Shown here: piece after piece, positions 27,801 through 36,312 of the stretch
Layout of the letters: the number at the start of each line of letters is the position of its first letter
Position numbering within the stretch: the stretch's first letter is position 1
From: Candidatus Cloacimonadota bacterium
Lineage (GTDB): Bacteria; Cloacimonadota; Cloacimonadia; Cloacimonadales; JAMOQM01
NCBI GenBank assembly: GCA_027064005.1
Contig: JAMOQM010000083.1
Location: 1-43,756, forward strand
DNA length: 43,756 bases
Direction of reading: 5' to 3'
Position numbers and translations under genes: made by a program
Notes under the pieces: model-generated
What the model was told of the DNA's origin: nothing
The model's input: only the letters and a program-made list of their open reading frames with translations
Databases searched by the model: none

Positions 27801-28754
27801 CATTTGAAAGAAGGCGTGAAATTCTTGAAAAAATATATAGATCATGATAGCCCTAAAATAAGAATAAGCGTCGCAAATGCTCTCGGTGAAATTCCTTATC
27901 AAGAATCTTTAGATTTATTAAAATATATCTCCAACGACAAAGATGAATATGTTAAAATGAGTATTGAAATGGCAATGGAAAAAATATTAAACCCTCGTCA
28001 AAAAATTGATACTGATATTAAAGATTTATTTGATTCCGTGATGTATGAAACGGAATGGAAAATAGATAAAAACCTATTTGAGCAATATTTTAATCTTTTC
28101 TCTCGTGATTATAAAAACTGTAAAATTTATGACTTGGATTATTTCGCTGATAAAATAATTTTAACCGAATCGGAAATCAATGAACGTAAAGAAGAAATTA
28201 ATAAAAAACTAACCGGTATTCTTACCGGAAGTACCGATATTGATGAAATTGTAAAAGCTAAAGAAAAAGCAAATAGCGACATTTCTAAATTGGCAAGTAT
28301 TAAAGAATTAATTAATTCCATATTAAATATTAAAGATAAAGACCTTAATCCGCAAACGTTAAAATTAATTGACGAATTAATGGATACAGGCAATAAAAAT
28401 ATCCTACAAGCAATAATTCTTGTGGCAACAAAATCCAGCAATAAAAAATGGCTATCGGTAATCGAGAAATATGTCGATGAATATTATTTGGAAAAAGATG
28501 CAGATTTAATTATCAGTTCTCTGATAAATAAAATCAGCTCTAGGATTCTTAATATTTTAATCAAAATCGGAGACAACGAACGAGCAAGATTCTATATTCT
28601 CTACACTTATAATTATCTGATTATTCATAATGACTTGATCTCTTTTTCAGATTTAAGAAACTTAAAAAAGATGATTAAAACGTCTGAATACTCAACAAAT
28701 TACAAAAATATGATTTCTTATATTATTAGAAATTTAATGGAGAATTTACTTTAA
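24846..28754 (+). CDS. Giant HEAT-repeat protein
   Basis: 1302-aa soluble protein with no signal peptide or membrane segment. Alpha-helical repeats dominate. The clearest HEAT/PBS-lyase-type units lie at about 958-1055 (IQIAVIKAVGEMHLKEGVKFLKKYI, IRISVANALGEIPYQESLDLL), with more diverged ones at about 505-650. A variant unit with the signature G-x-x-E-x-WD (GKSEGWDKI, GHTEYWDRL, GDESGWDYF) recurs three times. Residues ~388-430 form a coiled coil. The N-terminal 380 residues match nothing I recognise. GAGGTG precedes the ATG. The stop is immediately followed by the mazG ATG, so the gene leads a co-transcribed run. HEAT arrays are protein-binding scaffolds; the partner is unknown. Confidence 0.8.
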   Translation: MVNSIKWMMVKNDPEKLITLYEKDTQSRAQIIDRLLELNEKEKLIHLASTDSRYRGKILDMLEENKMLTIEDTMFILTWLNPSQTQNEFLKMVTSKYQNQDLRKIVSNTNINSIARTTIKKFLEKNDKLFNNKISKNYLKLQMILDESKDNFEVQEVSNDFNSSKSIKENITDYMLKRNDLDFKTEYLLIKNILIEGLKNSREDFNSALSILSISKLDNNYKTQILKEIDSPELYFFDNFQIITQNTGIPFDSYKKFLSENNISFWIKKLFAVHYISEFVFLYTNYNQFKWLENYVRYYPIKNIGMMKEYVGTYYMTNNFGFKLLDIIIDPVLTKNLIKSSEEIQSYLLANIDSDILPIENYLKALLLIGGESNYKFFAKILNMQVVKNIEQTKKDIENNYLELKKKIDDISELKELIKNEIEEKSNLISEKNYNKVARLYFGTITNTEIILPQIKSNLRAHIPNLERFRFQTDENGKILLCRYIGDLDLYDYQYILTNFIEEKSSPKLEVSAVLALIKLGKSEGWDKINSMSKSTNIKIKELVADSMKILHQQIDQEAITKLALDKNYSVVKNALETIITLPNKLAISIFKVLVEKSTYIFRPLIAEYLGKLGIKPCLPLLVELIQEDNFNVILAVLKALREIKHPLSYQIAKNINTKKRYILDIEKMVTLITLGHTEYWDRLEKLSNLNDNSVKLLAKLKMIKLATVSKIDILQNLVNDSNPLITTLASSKIYNYFPEEGKNLLDKFLVHGNNLHHYYITFWMKNLDFAKVKNKLAKLFGEQSYKVKTIVAIVLAEKGIQNYLNTVEKNIINLDDIEHLQILETINDYPSKKAIPLLEKIALFQNHKSLKFIVEICKKLNWEDIKEMYMRLWEKSEPLSRMILARLFSYLDDENIVSFIKKEIKIQPETVTSELAFALIVNGDESGWDYFNEIINNKKLVFKIQAIENIAKFKTVDALNKLKKYILTPNLDIQIAVIKAVGEMHLKEGVKFLKKYIDHDSPKIRISVANALGEIPYQESLDLLKYISNDKDEYVKMSIEMAMEKILNPRQKIDTDIKDLFDSVMYETEWKIDKNLFEQYFNLFSRDYKNCKIYDLDYFADKIILTESEINERKEEINKKLTGILTGSTDIDEIVKAKEKANSDISKLASIKELINSILNIKDKDLNPQTLKLIDELMDTGNKNILQAIILVATKSSNKKWLSVIEKYVDEYYLEKDADLIISSLINKISSRILNILIKIGDNERARFYILYTYNYLIIHNDLISFSDLRNLKKMIKTSEYSTNYKNMISYIIRNLMENLL

Positions 28755-29534
28755 ATGAAAGAACTTGATCGACTTGTAAACATCATCAAAGAATTAAGAA
28801 ATCCTAAAACAGGTTGCCCGTGGGATATCAAACAAACGTCAAAATCTTTAATCCCGAATTTTATCGAAGAATTATACGAAACCGTAGAAGCCATCGAATC
28901 AGGTAACAATACTGATTTAAAAGAAGAATTAGGCGATTTGTTGATGCATATTATTATGCAAATTGAAATTGCTAATGAAAAATCCGAAATGACTCTCGAA
29001 GAAATTTTGGATGGAATTTCGGATAAATTAGTGTTGAGACATCCTCATATTTTCGGTGATAAACAAAATCTATCGGTTGAAGAAATTAAAGTTAATTGGG
29101 AAAAAATAAAAAATCTGAAAGAAAAAAAATCGCGAGATTCTGTTTTAGAAGGAATCCCGATGAAAATGCCGGCAATAATTGTAGCTCAAAGAATTCAAGA
29201 AAAAGCTGCTTCTGTTGGATTTGATTGGAAAACTTTGGAACCGGTTTTTGATAAAATTGAGGAAGAAATCCAAGAATGTAAAAAAGCCATTAAGAATAAA
29301 GATCATGATAATATTGAAGAAGAAATCGGCGATATCTTATTTTCTGTAATTAATTTAAGCAGAAAGCTTGATATTGATGCCGAAACAGCATTACGAAGAA
29401 CAATCAATAAATTTAATTCAAGATTCCAATTTGTTGAAAAAAATCTAAAAAATGAAGGAAAAAATATTTATGAAACCAGTTTGGAAGAAATGGACAAACT
29501 TTGGGAAATGGCAAAAAAAGAAAAATCTGAATAG
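28755..29534 (+). CDS. mazG: Nucleoside triphosphate pyrophosphohydrolase MazG
   Basis: All-alpha NTP pyrophosphatase that clears non-canonical or excess NTPs. The 259-aa sequence has two MazG repeats: the first with GCPWDIKQT, EELYETVEAI and KEELGDLLMHIIM (Glu/Asp metal ligands), and a second with EEIQECKKAI and EEEIGDILFSVINLSR. The terminal SLEEMDKLWEMAK is a family hallmark. The ATG follows the HEAT-gene stop with no gap and no separate RBS, implying translational coupling. Its last 65-83 bases also encode the start of the histidine kinase in another frame. Confidence 0.95.
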   Translation: MKELDRLVNIIKELRNPKTGCPWDIKQTSKSLIPNFIEELYETVEAIESGNNTDLKEELGDLLMHIIMQIEIANEKSEMTLEEILDGISDKLVLRHPHIFGDKQNLSVEEIKVNWEKIKNLKEKKSRDSVLEGIPMKMPAIIVAQRIQEKAASVGFDWKTLEPVFDKIEEEIQECKKAIKNKDHDNIEEEIGDILFSVINLSRKLDIDAETALRRTINKFNSRFQFVEKNLKNEGKNIYETSLEEMDKLWEMAKKEKSE

Positions 29535-30744
29535 CGATTTACTCTTAAAATTATATTTCATTCTAGGAAGCTTATTAATCTTCTTAATGATGATTTTATA
29601 TTCTAATAACATCATCTCGGTTGCGAAGAATGAAAGTAAAATGGTACCTAACCTAATTGCCAATTTCATTCAACATTCAACTGAAGATAATTTTGATGAA
29701 ATTTTGGTACAATATATTTTAGAAGAAGTAATCCAAAAAGTTGACTATCCTTTGATTGTTACCGATGCCGACAACCGACCTCTTTATTGGAAAAATCTTG
29801 ATATCCCTGAAAATGTAGAACTATCTGCTTTGACTAAAGAAGAAAAAGCAAAACTTTATTATGAACTAAAAAAGATGCGAAAAAAACATTGGGTAATACC
29901 TCTGCGATACACAAAAAGAAATTCTAAAATACTGGGCTATACCTATTTCAGCGAATCAGCATCTATTCGTTTACTCAAATTTTTACCTTATTTGGTTGGG
30001 ATTAGCTTTTTGCTTTTTATTCTTTTAGGAATTTACGGTTTGATTTTAAAAAAACGTCAGGAAAAAAATCAATTATGGATTGGATTGGCTAAAGAAACCG
30101 CTCACCAATTCGGAACACCCATAACTTCACTGATCGGTTGGATTGATATCCTCAAATTAAAAATTAATTCCGCTGAAATAGACGAAAAAGAAAGCTTTGA
30201 TATGATGTTAAATCAAATGGCGATAGATGTTGAACAGTTGAAAAAAGTTGCCTCAAGATTTGGCAAAGTAGGTTCAACTATAAAATTAGTTGATACGGAT
30301 ATTGTCAAAGTGCTTGATGAAACCGTCGAATATTATAAATTGAGAACGCCAACACTTACAAACAAAATTAATCTCTACTTCATTACAAAAATGAAAGAAA
30401 AAATAATAAAAATAGATGAAGAACTTTTCAAATGGGCAATTGAGAATCTAATTAAAAATGCTATCGATGCGATGCAATTAAAAGGTGGAAATATAATTGT
30501 AACACTCTTGCAAGATGAGGAAAATATCGACATACTTGTCAAAGATGAAGGGAAAGGAATGCCCAAAAAAATGTTCAATAGCGTATTTAATCCGGGAATT
30601 ACAACTAAAAAAAGAGGCTGGGGTTTAGGATTAAGTTTGTCTAAAAGAATTATTGAAGAATATCATAATGGAAAGATAAAAGTTTTGGAAAGTACTATCG
30701 GAGAAGGAACAACATTTGAAATAGAAATTCCGGAGAATTTATGA
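29470..30744 (+). CDS. Membrane sensor histidine kinase
   Basis: Two-pass sensor kinase of 424 aa. Membrane helices at about 25-47 and 168-192 bracket a periplasmic sensor domain of ~120 residues. No HAMP domain is recognisable. The cytoplasmic part has the H-box LAKETAHQFGTPITSLIGW (phospho-acceptor H212), N-box ENLIKNAIDA, G1 VKDEGKGM, G2 GWGLGLSLSKRI and a final GEGTTFEIEIP. The AHQxGTPxxSLxGW box is the form common in Bacteroidota and relatives. ATG 29452 is also possible; ATG 29470, 10 bp after AAGGA, is preferred. Either way the gene starts inside mazG. It ends in ATGA shared with nnrDE. The cognate regulator is not adjacent. Confidence 0.9.
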   Translation: MKPVWKKWTNFGKWQKKKNLNSDLLLKLYFILGSLLIFLMMILYSNNIISVAKNESKMVPNLIANFIQHSTEDNFDEILVQYILEEVIQKVDYPLIVTDADNRPLYWKNLDIPENVELSALTKEEKAKLYYELKKMRKKHWVIPLRYTKRNSKILGYTYFSESASIRLLKFLPYLVGISFLLFILLGIYGLILKKRQEKNQLWIGLAKETAHQFGTPITSLIGWIDILKLKINSAEIDEKESFDMMLNQMAIDVEQLKKVASRFGKVGSTIKLVDTDIVKVLDETVEYYKLRTPTLTNKINLYFITKMKEKIIKIDEELFKWAIENLIKNAIDAMQLKGGNIIVTLLQDEENIDILVKDEGKGMPKKMFNSVFNPGITTKKRGWGLGLSLSKRIIEEYHNGKIKVLESTIGEGTTFEIEIPENL

Positions 30745-32222
30745 TTATTTTATCCAAAGAAGAAATGCGAAAAGCAGACTCCCTCACAATAAATAAAATT
30801 GGAATTCCCGGTTCAATATTGATGGAAAATGCCGGGAAATCTTGTGCTAATCTAATTTTAGAAAAATATTCTCTTGATAATAAAATCCTCGTTTTTTGCG
30901 GAAATGGCAATAATGGCGGTGATGGTTTTGTAATTTCACGTTGGTTATTCCAAAAAGGATATTCTGTAAAAATCATTGTTATTGGTAACCCGGATTTGAT
31001 GAGTCAGGAAACTAAAGACAATTACATTTTGACACAAAATTTAGAAATCCCAACAATTAATTTCAAGAATATAAAAGACATCTCAAATCTGATTGATAAA
31101 TTTAATATTGCCATTGATGCAATTTTCGGAATAGGATTTCATGGAAAAGTAAAAGAACCGTATTTATCTATTTTCAAAGCAATTAATGAATCTTCACTAA
31201 CAAAAATTTCTATCGATATTGCCAGTGGAATCAATTCAAATTCCGGTAAAATTGATACTGCCATAAAAGCAAATCAAACCTTCACCATCGCTTATCCGAA
31301 ATACGGTCAGTTAATTGGAAAAGGACGAGAATACAGTGGAGAAATTTCTGTTATCGATATTGGAATTCCTAAAAAAATAATTGCTGAGATTCAACCTAAA
31401 GGCAGATTAATCTCCGAGATTTCCCTTCCAAAAAGAAATCAATTTTCGCACAAAGGAGTGTTTGGAAAAATTGGACTGATTGCCGGATCTCCCGGATATT
31501 CCGGAGCTGGAATTATGGCTTGTAAAAGTGCTTTAAAATCCGGAGCAGGTTTGGTTACCTTGATTCATCCCAAGGAAATGAGTATGATTTTTGAAACTCA
31601 ACTTCTCGAAGCAATGACTTTTGGATATTCTGAAAAAAATTATCTTTCAGAAATTAGAAACAAAATCTCCGGAATGGATGCAATTCTTATCGGACCGGGA
31701 TTGGGTACTTCGCAAACCGCTCTAAATATTTTGAAAATGCTTTTAGATGATTGGAAAAAGCCGCTGGTTATTGATGCGGACGGCATTAATCTTCTTTCTC
31801 AAAACAAAAATTTGTTAGATTTATTAGCTGTCAAAGATGTTGTTCTCACACCCCACATTGGAGAATTTTCCCGTTTAATGGGAAAAAAAATTTCAGAAAT
31901 TAACGACAATCCTATTCAAAATATAAAAGAATTTTATGATAAATATCGTATTCCGGTTTTATTAAAATCTTTCACTTCTATCTTTTATGACGAAGATTCT
32001 CTAATTTTCAATACTTCAGGTAATGATTCTCTTTCAACCGGTGGAAGCGGAGACGTTCTCGCAGGGATAATCACTTCACTTTTGGGACAGAAAATGTCGC
32101 TAAAAAATGCTACAATCAACGCTTCATTAATTTTGGGAAAAACAGCCGAATTTGTCTCAAAAAAAATGAATTCAACTCGAAAGGTTTTGCCATCTGATAT
32201 AATTGAAAATTTACTAATTTAA
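30741..32222 (+). CDS. nnrDE: Bifunctional NAD(P)H-hydrate epimerase / ADP-dependent dehydratase
   Basis: Repairs damaged NADH/NADPH hydrates. The N-terminal epimerase (about 1-210) shows SILMENAGKS and FCGNGNNGGDGFVISRWL. The C-terminal ribokinase-like dehydratase (about 225-490) shows GSPGYSGAGIMACKSALKSGAG, IGPGLGTS, VIDADGINLL, LTPHIGEFSRL and the GGSGDVLAGI nucleotide-binding loop. At 493 aa it is the standard bacterial fusion (YjeF). It overlaps the kinase gene by 4 bp (ATGA). Confidence 0.96.
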   Translation: MIILSKEEMRKADSLTINKIGIPGSILMENAGKSCANLILEKYSLDNKILVFCGNGNNGGDGFVISRWLFQKGYSVKIIVIGNPDLMSQETKDNYILTQNLEIPTINFKNIKDISNLIDKFNIAIDAIFGIGFHGKVKEPYLSIFKAINESSLTKISIDIASGINSNSGKIDTAIKANQTFTIAYPKYGQLIGKGREYSGEISVIDIGIPKKIIAEIQPKGRLISEISLPKRNQFSHKGVFGKIGLIAGSPGYSGAGIMACKSALKSGAGLVTLIHPKEMSMIFETQLLEAMTFGYSEKNYLSEIRNKISGMDAILIGPGLGTSQTALNILKMLLDDWKKPLVIDADGINLLSQNKNLLDLLAVKDVVLTPHIGEFSRLMGKKISEINDNPIQNIKEFYDKYRIPVLLKSFTSIFYDEDSLIFNTSGNDSLSTGGSGDVLAGIITSLLGQKMSLKNATINASLILGKTAEFVSKKMNSTRKVLPSDIIENLLI

Positions 32223-32242
32223 CTTTTTACAAGAAGGGATTT

Positions 32243-34609
32243 ATGAAAAATGGGTTTATTTTAATATTATTTTTACTAACTTTTAATTTACTTTTTGCCT
32301 CATTAAAAATCAATGAATTATGTTATGATCCAGCCGGAAGCGATTCAGGTAAAGAATGGATTGAAATCATAAATCCAACTCAAGAAACCGTTCAACTTTT
32401 AGGATGGAAAATTCAGGCAGGCGGGACTCAATTTAACAATGTTTTTACCTTTTCTGAAAATTACGATATTGGAGCCGGTCAAATTTGTCTAATCGGAGAA
32501 AGTGAGATTACAAATGCGGATATTATCGCCGATCTAAATTTCCAAAATGGCGGCTCGGCAACCGATGGAGTTCGCCTCGTTTCACCTGATGAAAATTATA
32601 CAGACACGGTTCTTTATGATGAACCAAATACCAATAATCTGGTTGATGATTCCGGTAATATCGCCACGGAATTTTGTCCTGATGTTGCTCAAGGTCATTC
32701 TTTGGCTCGAGTTGAAAATGGTTTTGATACCAATTCCGCACAGGATTTTTTCGATTGTTATACACCTACCCCGGGTGGAACAAATTTATTTTCTATCGAC
32801 CTTATTTTCAGCAGTTTACATCTGTCTTACCAAAATGAATCATTGATGATAACAGCTGTTGTACACAACTTATCCACATTGACAGTGGATAAAGATTCGG
32901 TTAACATTTCCTTTTATAATGGAGAAAACCTTTTAAAAACAGATTTTTTAGACTCGATCCCTCCCAATGATTCTCTGATTTATTCCACTGATTTGGATTG
33001 GTCGGAATCCGGGTATTTTATCATTACCGGTATGATAGATTTTGCAAATGATGGTAATTCCGCCAACAACCTCAAAACAGCTTCTTTTCTTTCTGAAAAT
33101 TCCAAAATAAAATTTAATGAAATAATGTTCGCTCCATCTTCTTCCAATTCCGAATGGATTGAAATTTCTTCCAATTTAACTGATTCTAAAACCTATCCTA
33201 ATATCTGGAAAATTGTCGATGAAAGTAATGGTGAAATCAATTTTGAAAACTCTCTTAATAATGGATATTTTGTGATTTGCGAAGATTCTTTGGAATTTAT
33301 TTCAAGCTTTCCAAATTGTGATAAATCAAAAATTATTTCCGGAAAATCTTGGACAGCTTTGAACAATAGCTCTGAAAAATTATGGATAAAAGATAAATAC
33401 AACACTGTTTTTGATTCCTGTTTTTATGAAAATAATACCTACGAAAACGATGTTTCTCTTGAACGAATTTCTGTTAACTTCCCGGATTGGGATTATTCAA
33501 TTTCAACAAACGGAGCTACACCCGGAGAACGAAATTCTATTGCCAAACAAGATTACGATCTAAAAATAGATTCTGTTAAAACACTGGTATCGGACGATAA
33601 AGTTGAGCATCATATCTTTATCCAAAATGCCGGACTTTATCAAATTGAAAACGCTGAATTAATTGTTACCCAAAAAGATACTTCTGAAAATTTAGCTACA
33701 ATTTATTCTGAAAATATATCTTTGGAAGAAAATAACGAAATCTCCTTTGAATCGGAAAAGCCAAATTCCGGCTATTATCTTTATCATTATAAAATATTAA
33801 ATAATCTTGATGAAAATCCTGATAATAATGATGAAAAAGAACAGCTCGCTTTTAACTATTTACCGGTGGTGATAAACGAAATTATGAGCAATCCGAATTC
33901 TGATTGTCCGGAATGGATTGAAATAAAATGGAATAGTTTTTTTGAAGAATTCTCAACACTAAATTTTACAACTTTGACGAAAAGTATTTCTATCCAAAAA
34001 TCAAATTCACCTTTCGTCATTCTCACTTCATCAAAAGAAGATTCTTTAAGTTTGAGAGAAATAACGGATGTTCCAATTTATACGGGATTACCTGCTTTAT
34101 CAAATTCCGGACAAGAGTTATCGCTCGATTTTAAAAATCAAAATGTGGAAAATTTTACTTACCTCGATAATTGTCCAAAAGGAAAAAGTTTGGAAAGAAT
34201 ACAATCAACTCAACCGGCTTTTTCAAATAATTGGAGTGCTTCAATTTCAGATTTCGGTTCAACTTGCGGAAAAGAAAATAGCCTTTATATTCAGGAAATT
34301 CCGAAAAAAACAAGTTTGCAAATTACCCCCAATCCCTTTAATCCGAAAATAGGCGAGGTAACATCTATAAATTATAAAATACCGGAAAGATTGGCTGAAA
34401 TAAATTGTAAGATTTTTGATTTGCGAGGACGTTTAATTCGACATTTGGTAAATCAAGAAATCCTTTCTTCGACAGGTTCAATAATTTGGAATGGTAAAGA
34501 TAAAAATAATAAATATGCAAAAACAGGTATTTATATTCTTCTTATAAATGCCGTTTCTACAAACGAAAAACAATACAAATCTAAAGGTACAATCGTTATA
34601 ACTTTTTAG
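32243..34609 (+). CDS. Secreted lamin-tail-domain protein with C-terminal sorting/FlgD-like module
   Basis: 788-aa exported protein. After a signal peptide (1-19) there are three lamin-tail domain (LTD) starts: IKINEL-type at ~22 with KEWIEIINPT, FNEIMFAP with SEWIEIS at ~293, and INEIMSNP with PEWIEIKW at ~550. A CARDB-like beta domain (about 190-285) lies between the first two. The last ~90 residues (ITPNPFNP, IFDLRGRLIRHL, WNGKDKNNKYAKTGIYILLI) form the FlgD-Ig/type-A sorting module used by exported proteins of the FCB group. GAAGGG precedes the ATG. It is probably surface-displayed or released. No enzymatic motif was found; LTDs often accompany nucleases or carbohydrate enzymes, but here they stand alone. 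Confidence 0.85.
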   Translation: MKNGFILILFLLTFNLLFASLKINELCYDPAGSDSGKEWIEIINPTQETVQLLGWKIQAGGTQFNNVFTFSENYDIGAGQICLIGESEITNADIIADLNFQNGGSATDGVRLVSPDENYTDTVLYDEPNTNNLVDDSGNIATEFCPDVAQGHSLARVENGFDTNSAQDFFDCYTPTPGGTNLFSIDLIFSSLHLSYQNESLMITAVVHNLSTLTVDKDSVNISFYNGENLLKTDFLDSIPPNDSLIYSTDLDWSESGYFIITGMIDFANDGNSANNLKTASFLSENSKIKFNEIMFAPSSSNSEWIEISSNLTDSKTYPNIWKIVDESNGEINFENSLNNGYFVICEDSLEFISSFPNCDKSKIISGKSWTALNNSSEKLWIKDKYNTVFDSCFYENNTYENDVSLERISVNFPDWDYSISTNGATPGERNSIAKQDYDLKIDSVKTLVSDDKVEHHIFIQNAGLYQIENAELIVTQKDTSENLATIYSENISLEENNEISFESEKPNSGYYLYHYKILNNLDENPDNNDEKEQLAFNYLPVVINEIMSNPNSDCPEWIEIKWNSFFEEFSTLNFTTLTKSISIQKSNSPFVILTSSKEDSLSLREITDVPIYTGLPALSNSGQELSLDFKNQNVENFTYLDNCPKGKSLERIQSTQPAFSNNWSASISDFGSTCGKENSLYIQEIPKKTSLQITPNPFNPKIGEVTSINYKIPERLAEINCKIFDLRGRLIRHLVNQEILSSTGSIIWNGKDKNNKYAKTGIYILLINAVSTNEKQYKSKGTIVITF

Positions 34610-34617
34610 GAGGAAAT

Positions 34618-36159
34618 ATGTATGGAAACGCAATATCTTATGCTTTGAACGGAATCGATGCCGTACAAATCCAAGTAGAATCTGATATAAAAGGCGGTTT
34701 ATCAAAATTTAATATCGTCGGCTTGCCTTCAAATTCTATCAAAGAAAGTAGAGATCGAGTTTCGGCCGCTATAAAAAATTCAGGATTTAGATTTTCAACC
34801 CACCAATATACCGTAAATCTCGCTCCGGCTGATTTGAGAAAAGAAGGTGTCGCAATGGATTTACCAATCGCAATTTCTCTTTTATCAGCATCTAATCAAA
34901 TCAGCTCAGAAAAATTATCCAAAATCGCCCTCGTCGGAGAGTTGGCTTTAGATGGAGCTTTACGTCCGGTAAAAGGAATTTTGCCAATCGCAGTTGCAGC
35001 TTGGAAAGATAAATTGGAAGGATTAATTGTACCTCTTGAAAATGCCGAAGAAGCCGGAATTATTGAAGATTTGAATATCTTTCCGGTAAGTTCACTCAAT
35101 GAAGCAATTGAATTTTTGGAAGGATATTTGGCTATAAAACCTCACAAAGTTGATAAGAAAAAAGTCTTCCAAAATATTGAAAATAATCAAATTGATATGT
35201 TTGATGTTAAAGGGCAATTCCAAGTAAAAAGAGCTTTGGAAGTTGCTGCTGCCGGAAGTCATAATGTCCTGATGATCGGACCTCCCGGTTCCGGAAAAAC
35301 AATGCTCGCCAGAAGAATGCCGACTATTTTACCAAACATGACGATTGAGGAAGCTCTGGAAAGTACGAAAATCCATTCTGTCAGTGGTTTAATGTCCAGT
35401 GTAAAATCAGGAATTTTGACAATCAGGCCTTTTAGATCTCCTCATCATACAATTAGTGATGTTGCTTTAATTGGCGGTGGAAGTTACCCGAAACCCGGCG
35501 AAGTTTCCTTAGCTCACAACGGAATTTTATTTTTGGATGAGTTACCGGAATTTAAAAAAACAGTTTTGGAAGTAATGCGACAACCTTTGGAAGACGGGAC
35601 AGTTACTATATCTCGGGCTACCCAATCTCTCGCCTTTCCGGCAAAATTTATGCTCATCGCTTCGATGAATCCTTGTCCCTGCGGATATTACGGATATGAT
35701 ATTCCCGGACATCAATGTACTTGTAATTTGGCACAAATCCAAAGATATCGTTCACATATTTCAGGACCGCTCTTAGATAGAATTGATATTCAAGTAGAAG
35801 TAAACGCAGTAAAACACGAAGATTTAAGTTCGATGCCAACAGGCGAAAAATCTGCCGATATAAAACGAAGAGTCGATCAAGCTCGAAAAATCCAACTTGA
35901 AAGATTCCAAAAAGAAGGGATTTTCAGCAATTCTCAAATGTCACCAAAATTAATTAGAAAATATTGTCAGCTGGATAAAGATGGCAATAACCTTCTCAAA
36001 ATTGCTATGGAGAAAAAAGGATTATCCGCCCGAGCTTACGACAGAATTCTCAAAGTCGCCCGTACGATTGCAGATTTGGATAATAGTGAGGAAATTAATT
36101 CAAAACACATCAGCGAAGCTGTTCAATATAGAAGTTTGGATGGAACCGGTATTTCTTAA
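34618..36159 (+). CDS. comM: ComM/YifB-like AAA+ helicase (Mg-chelatase-like)
   Basis: 513-aa AAA+ protein, complete at both ends. The N-terminal ChlI-like lon-protease-fold domain (FNIVGLPSNSIKESRDRV, APADLRKEGVAMDLPIA) is followed by the AAA+ module with Walker A GPPGSGKT (~221-228), Walker B ILFLDELPEF, and the MNPCPCGYYG cysteine pair of the family. The C-terminal helical domain with SARAYDRILKVARTIADL ends it. ComM is a hexameric helicase that promotes branch migration during natural transformation. AGGAGG lies before the ATG, 8 bp after the LTD gene. The pilus operon in this window is compatible with competence, but no other com gene is seen. Confidence 0.95.
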   Translation: MYGNAISYALNGIDAVQIQVESDIKGGLSKFNIVGLPSNSIKESRDRVSAAIKNSGFRFSTHQYTVNLAPADLRKEGVAMDLPIAISLLSASNQISSEKLSKIALVGELALDGALRPVKGILPIAVAAWKDKLEGLIVPLENAEEAGIIEDLNIFPVSSLNEAIEFLEGYLAIKPHKVDKKKVFQNIENNQIDMFDVKGQFQVKRALEVAAAGSHNVLMIGPPGSGKTMLARRMPTILPNMTIEEALESTKIHSVSGLMSSVKSGILTIRPFRSPHHTISDVALIGGGSYPKPGEVSLAHNGILFLDELPEFKKTVLEVMRQPLEDGTVTISRATQSLAFPAKFMLIASMNPCPCGYYGYDIPGHQCTCNLAQIQRYRSHISGPLLDRIDIQVEVNAVKHEDLSSMPTGEKSADIKRRVDQARKIQLERFQKEGIFSNSQMSPKLIRKYCQLDKDGNNLLKIAMEKKGLSARAYDRILKVARTIADLDNSEEINSKHISEAVQYRSLDGTGIS

Positions 36160-36210
36160 AATATACAGAACTGAATAAATTTTTCACAAATTTTCATGAA
36201 CACAAAATGA

Positions 36211-36234
36211 AGAGACAAGGTATATCTTGTCTCT
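36211..36234 (+). terminator. Hairpin after comM
   Basis: A perfect 9-bp stem (AGAGACAAG at 36211-36219 with 36226-36234, loop GTATAT) starts 51 bp after the comM stop. The 3' side continues TATTATG, not a long U tract, so termination here may be incomplete and assisted by the C-rich tract downstream. Confidence 0.6.
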
Positions 36235-36269
36235 TATTATGCTACATCAAGCTATTGTTATTTATTGCA

Positions 36270-36281
36270 TTTTACGTAAAA
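36270..36281. promoter_or_regulatory. Perfect 12-bp palindrome, candidate operator
   Basis: TTTTACGTAAAA is fully self-complementary and lies in gene-free DNA 200 bp before pfp. It is the size of a dimeric regulator site. No regulator gene is adjacent. Confidence 0.3.
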
Positions 36282-36312
36282 CAATTGCTACTCCTGTTTG
36301 ATTTTCCGGTCG

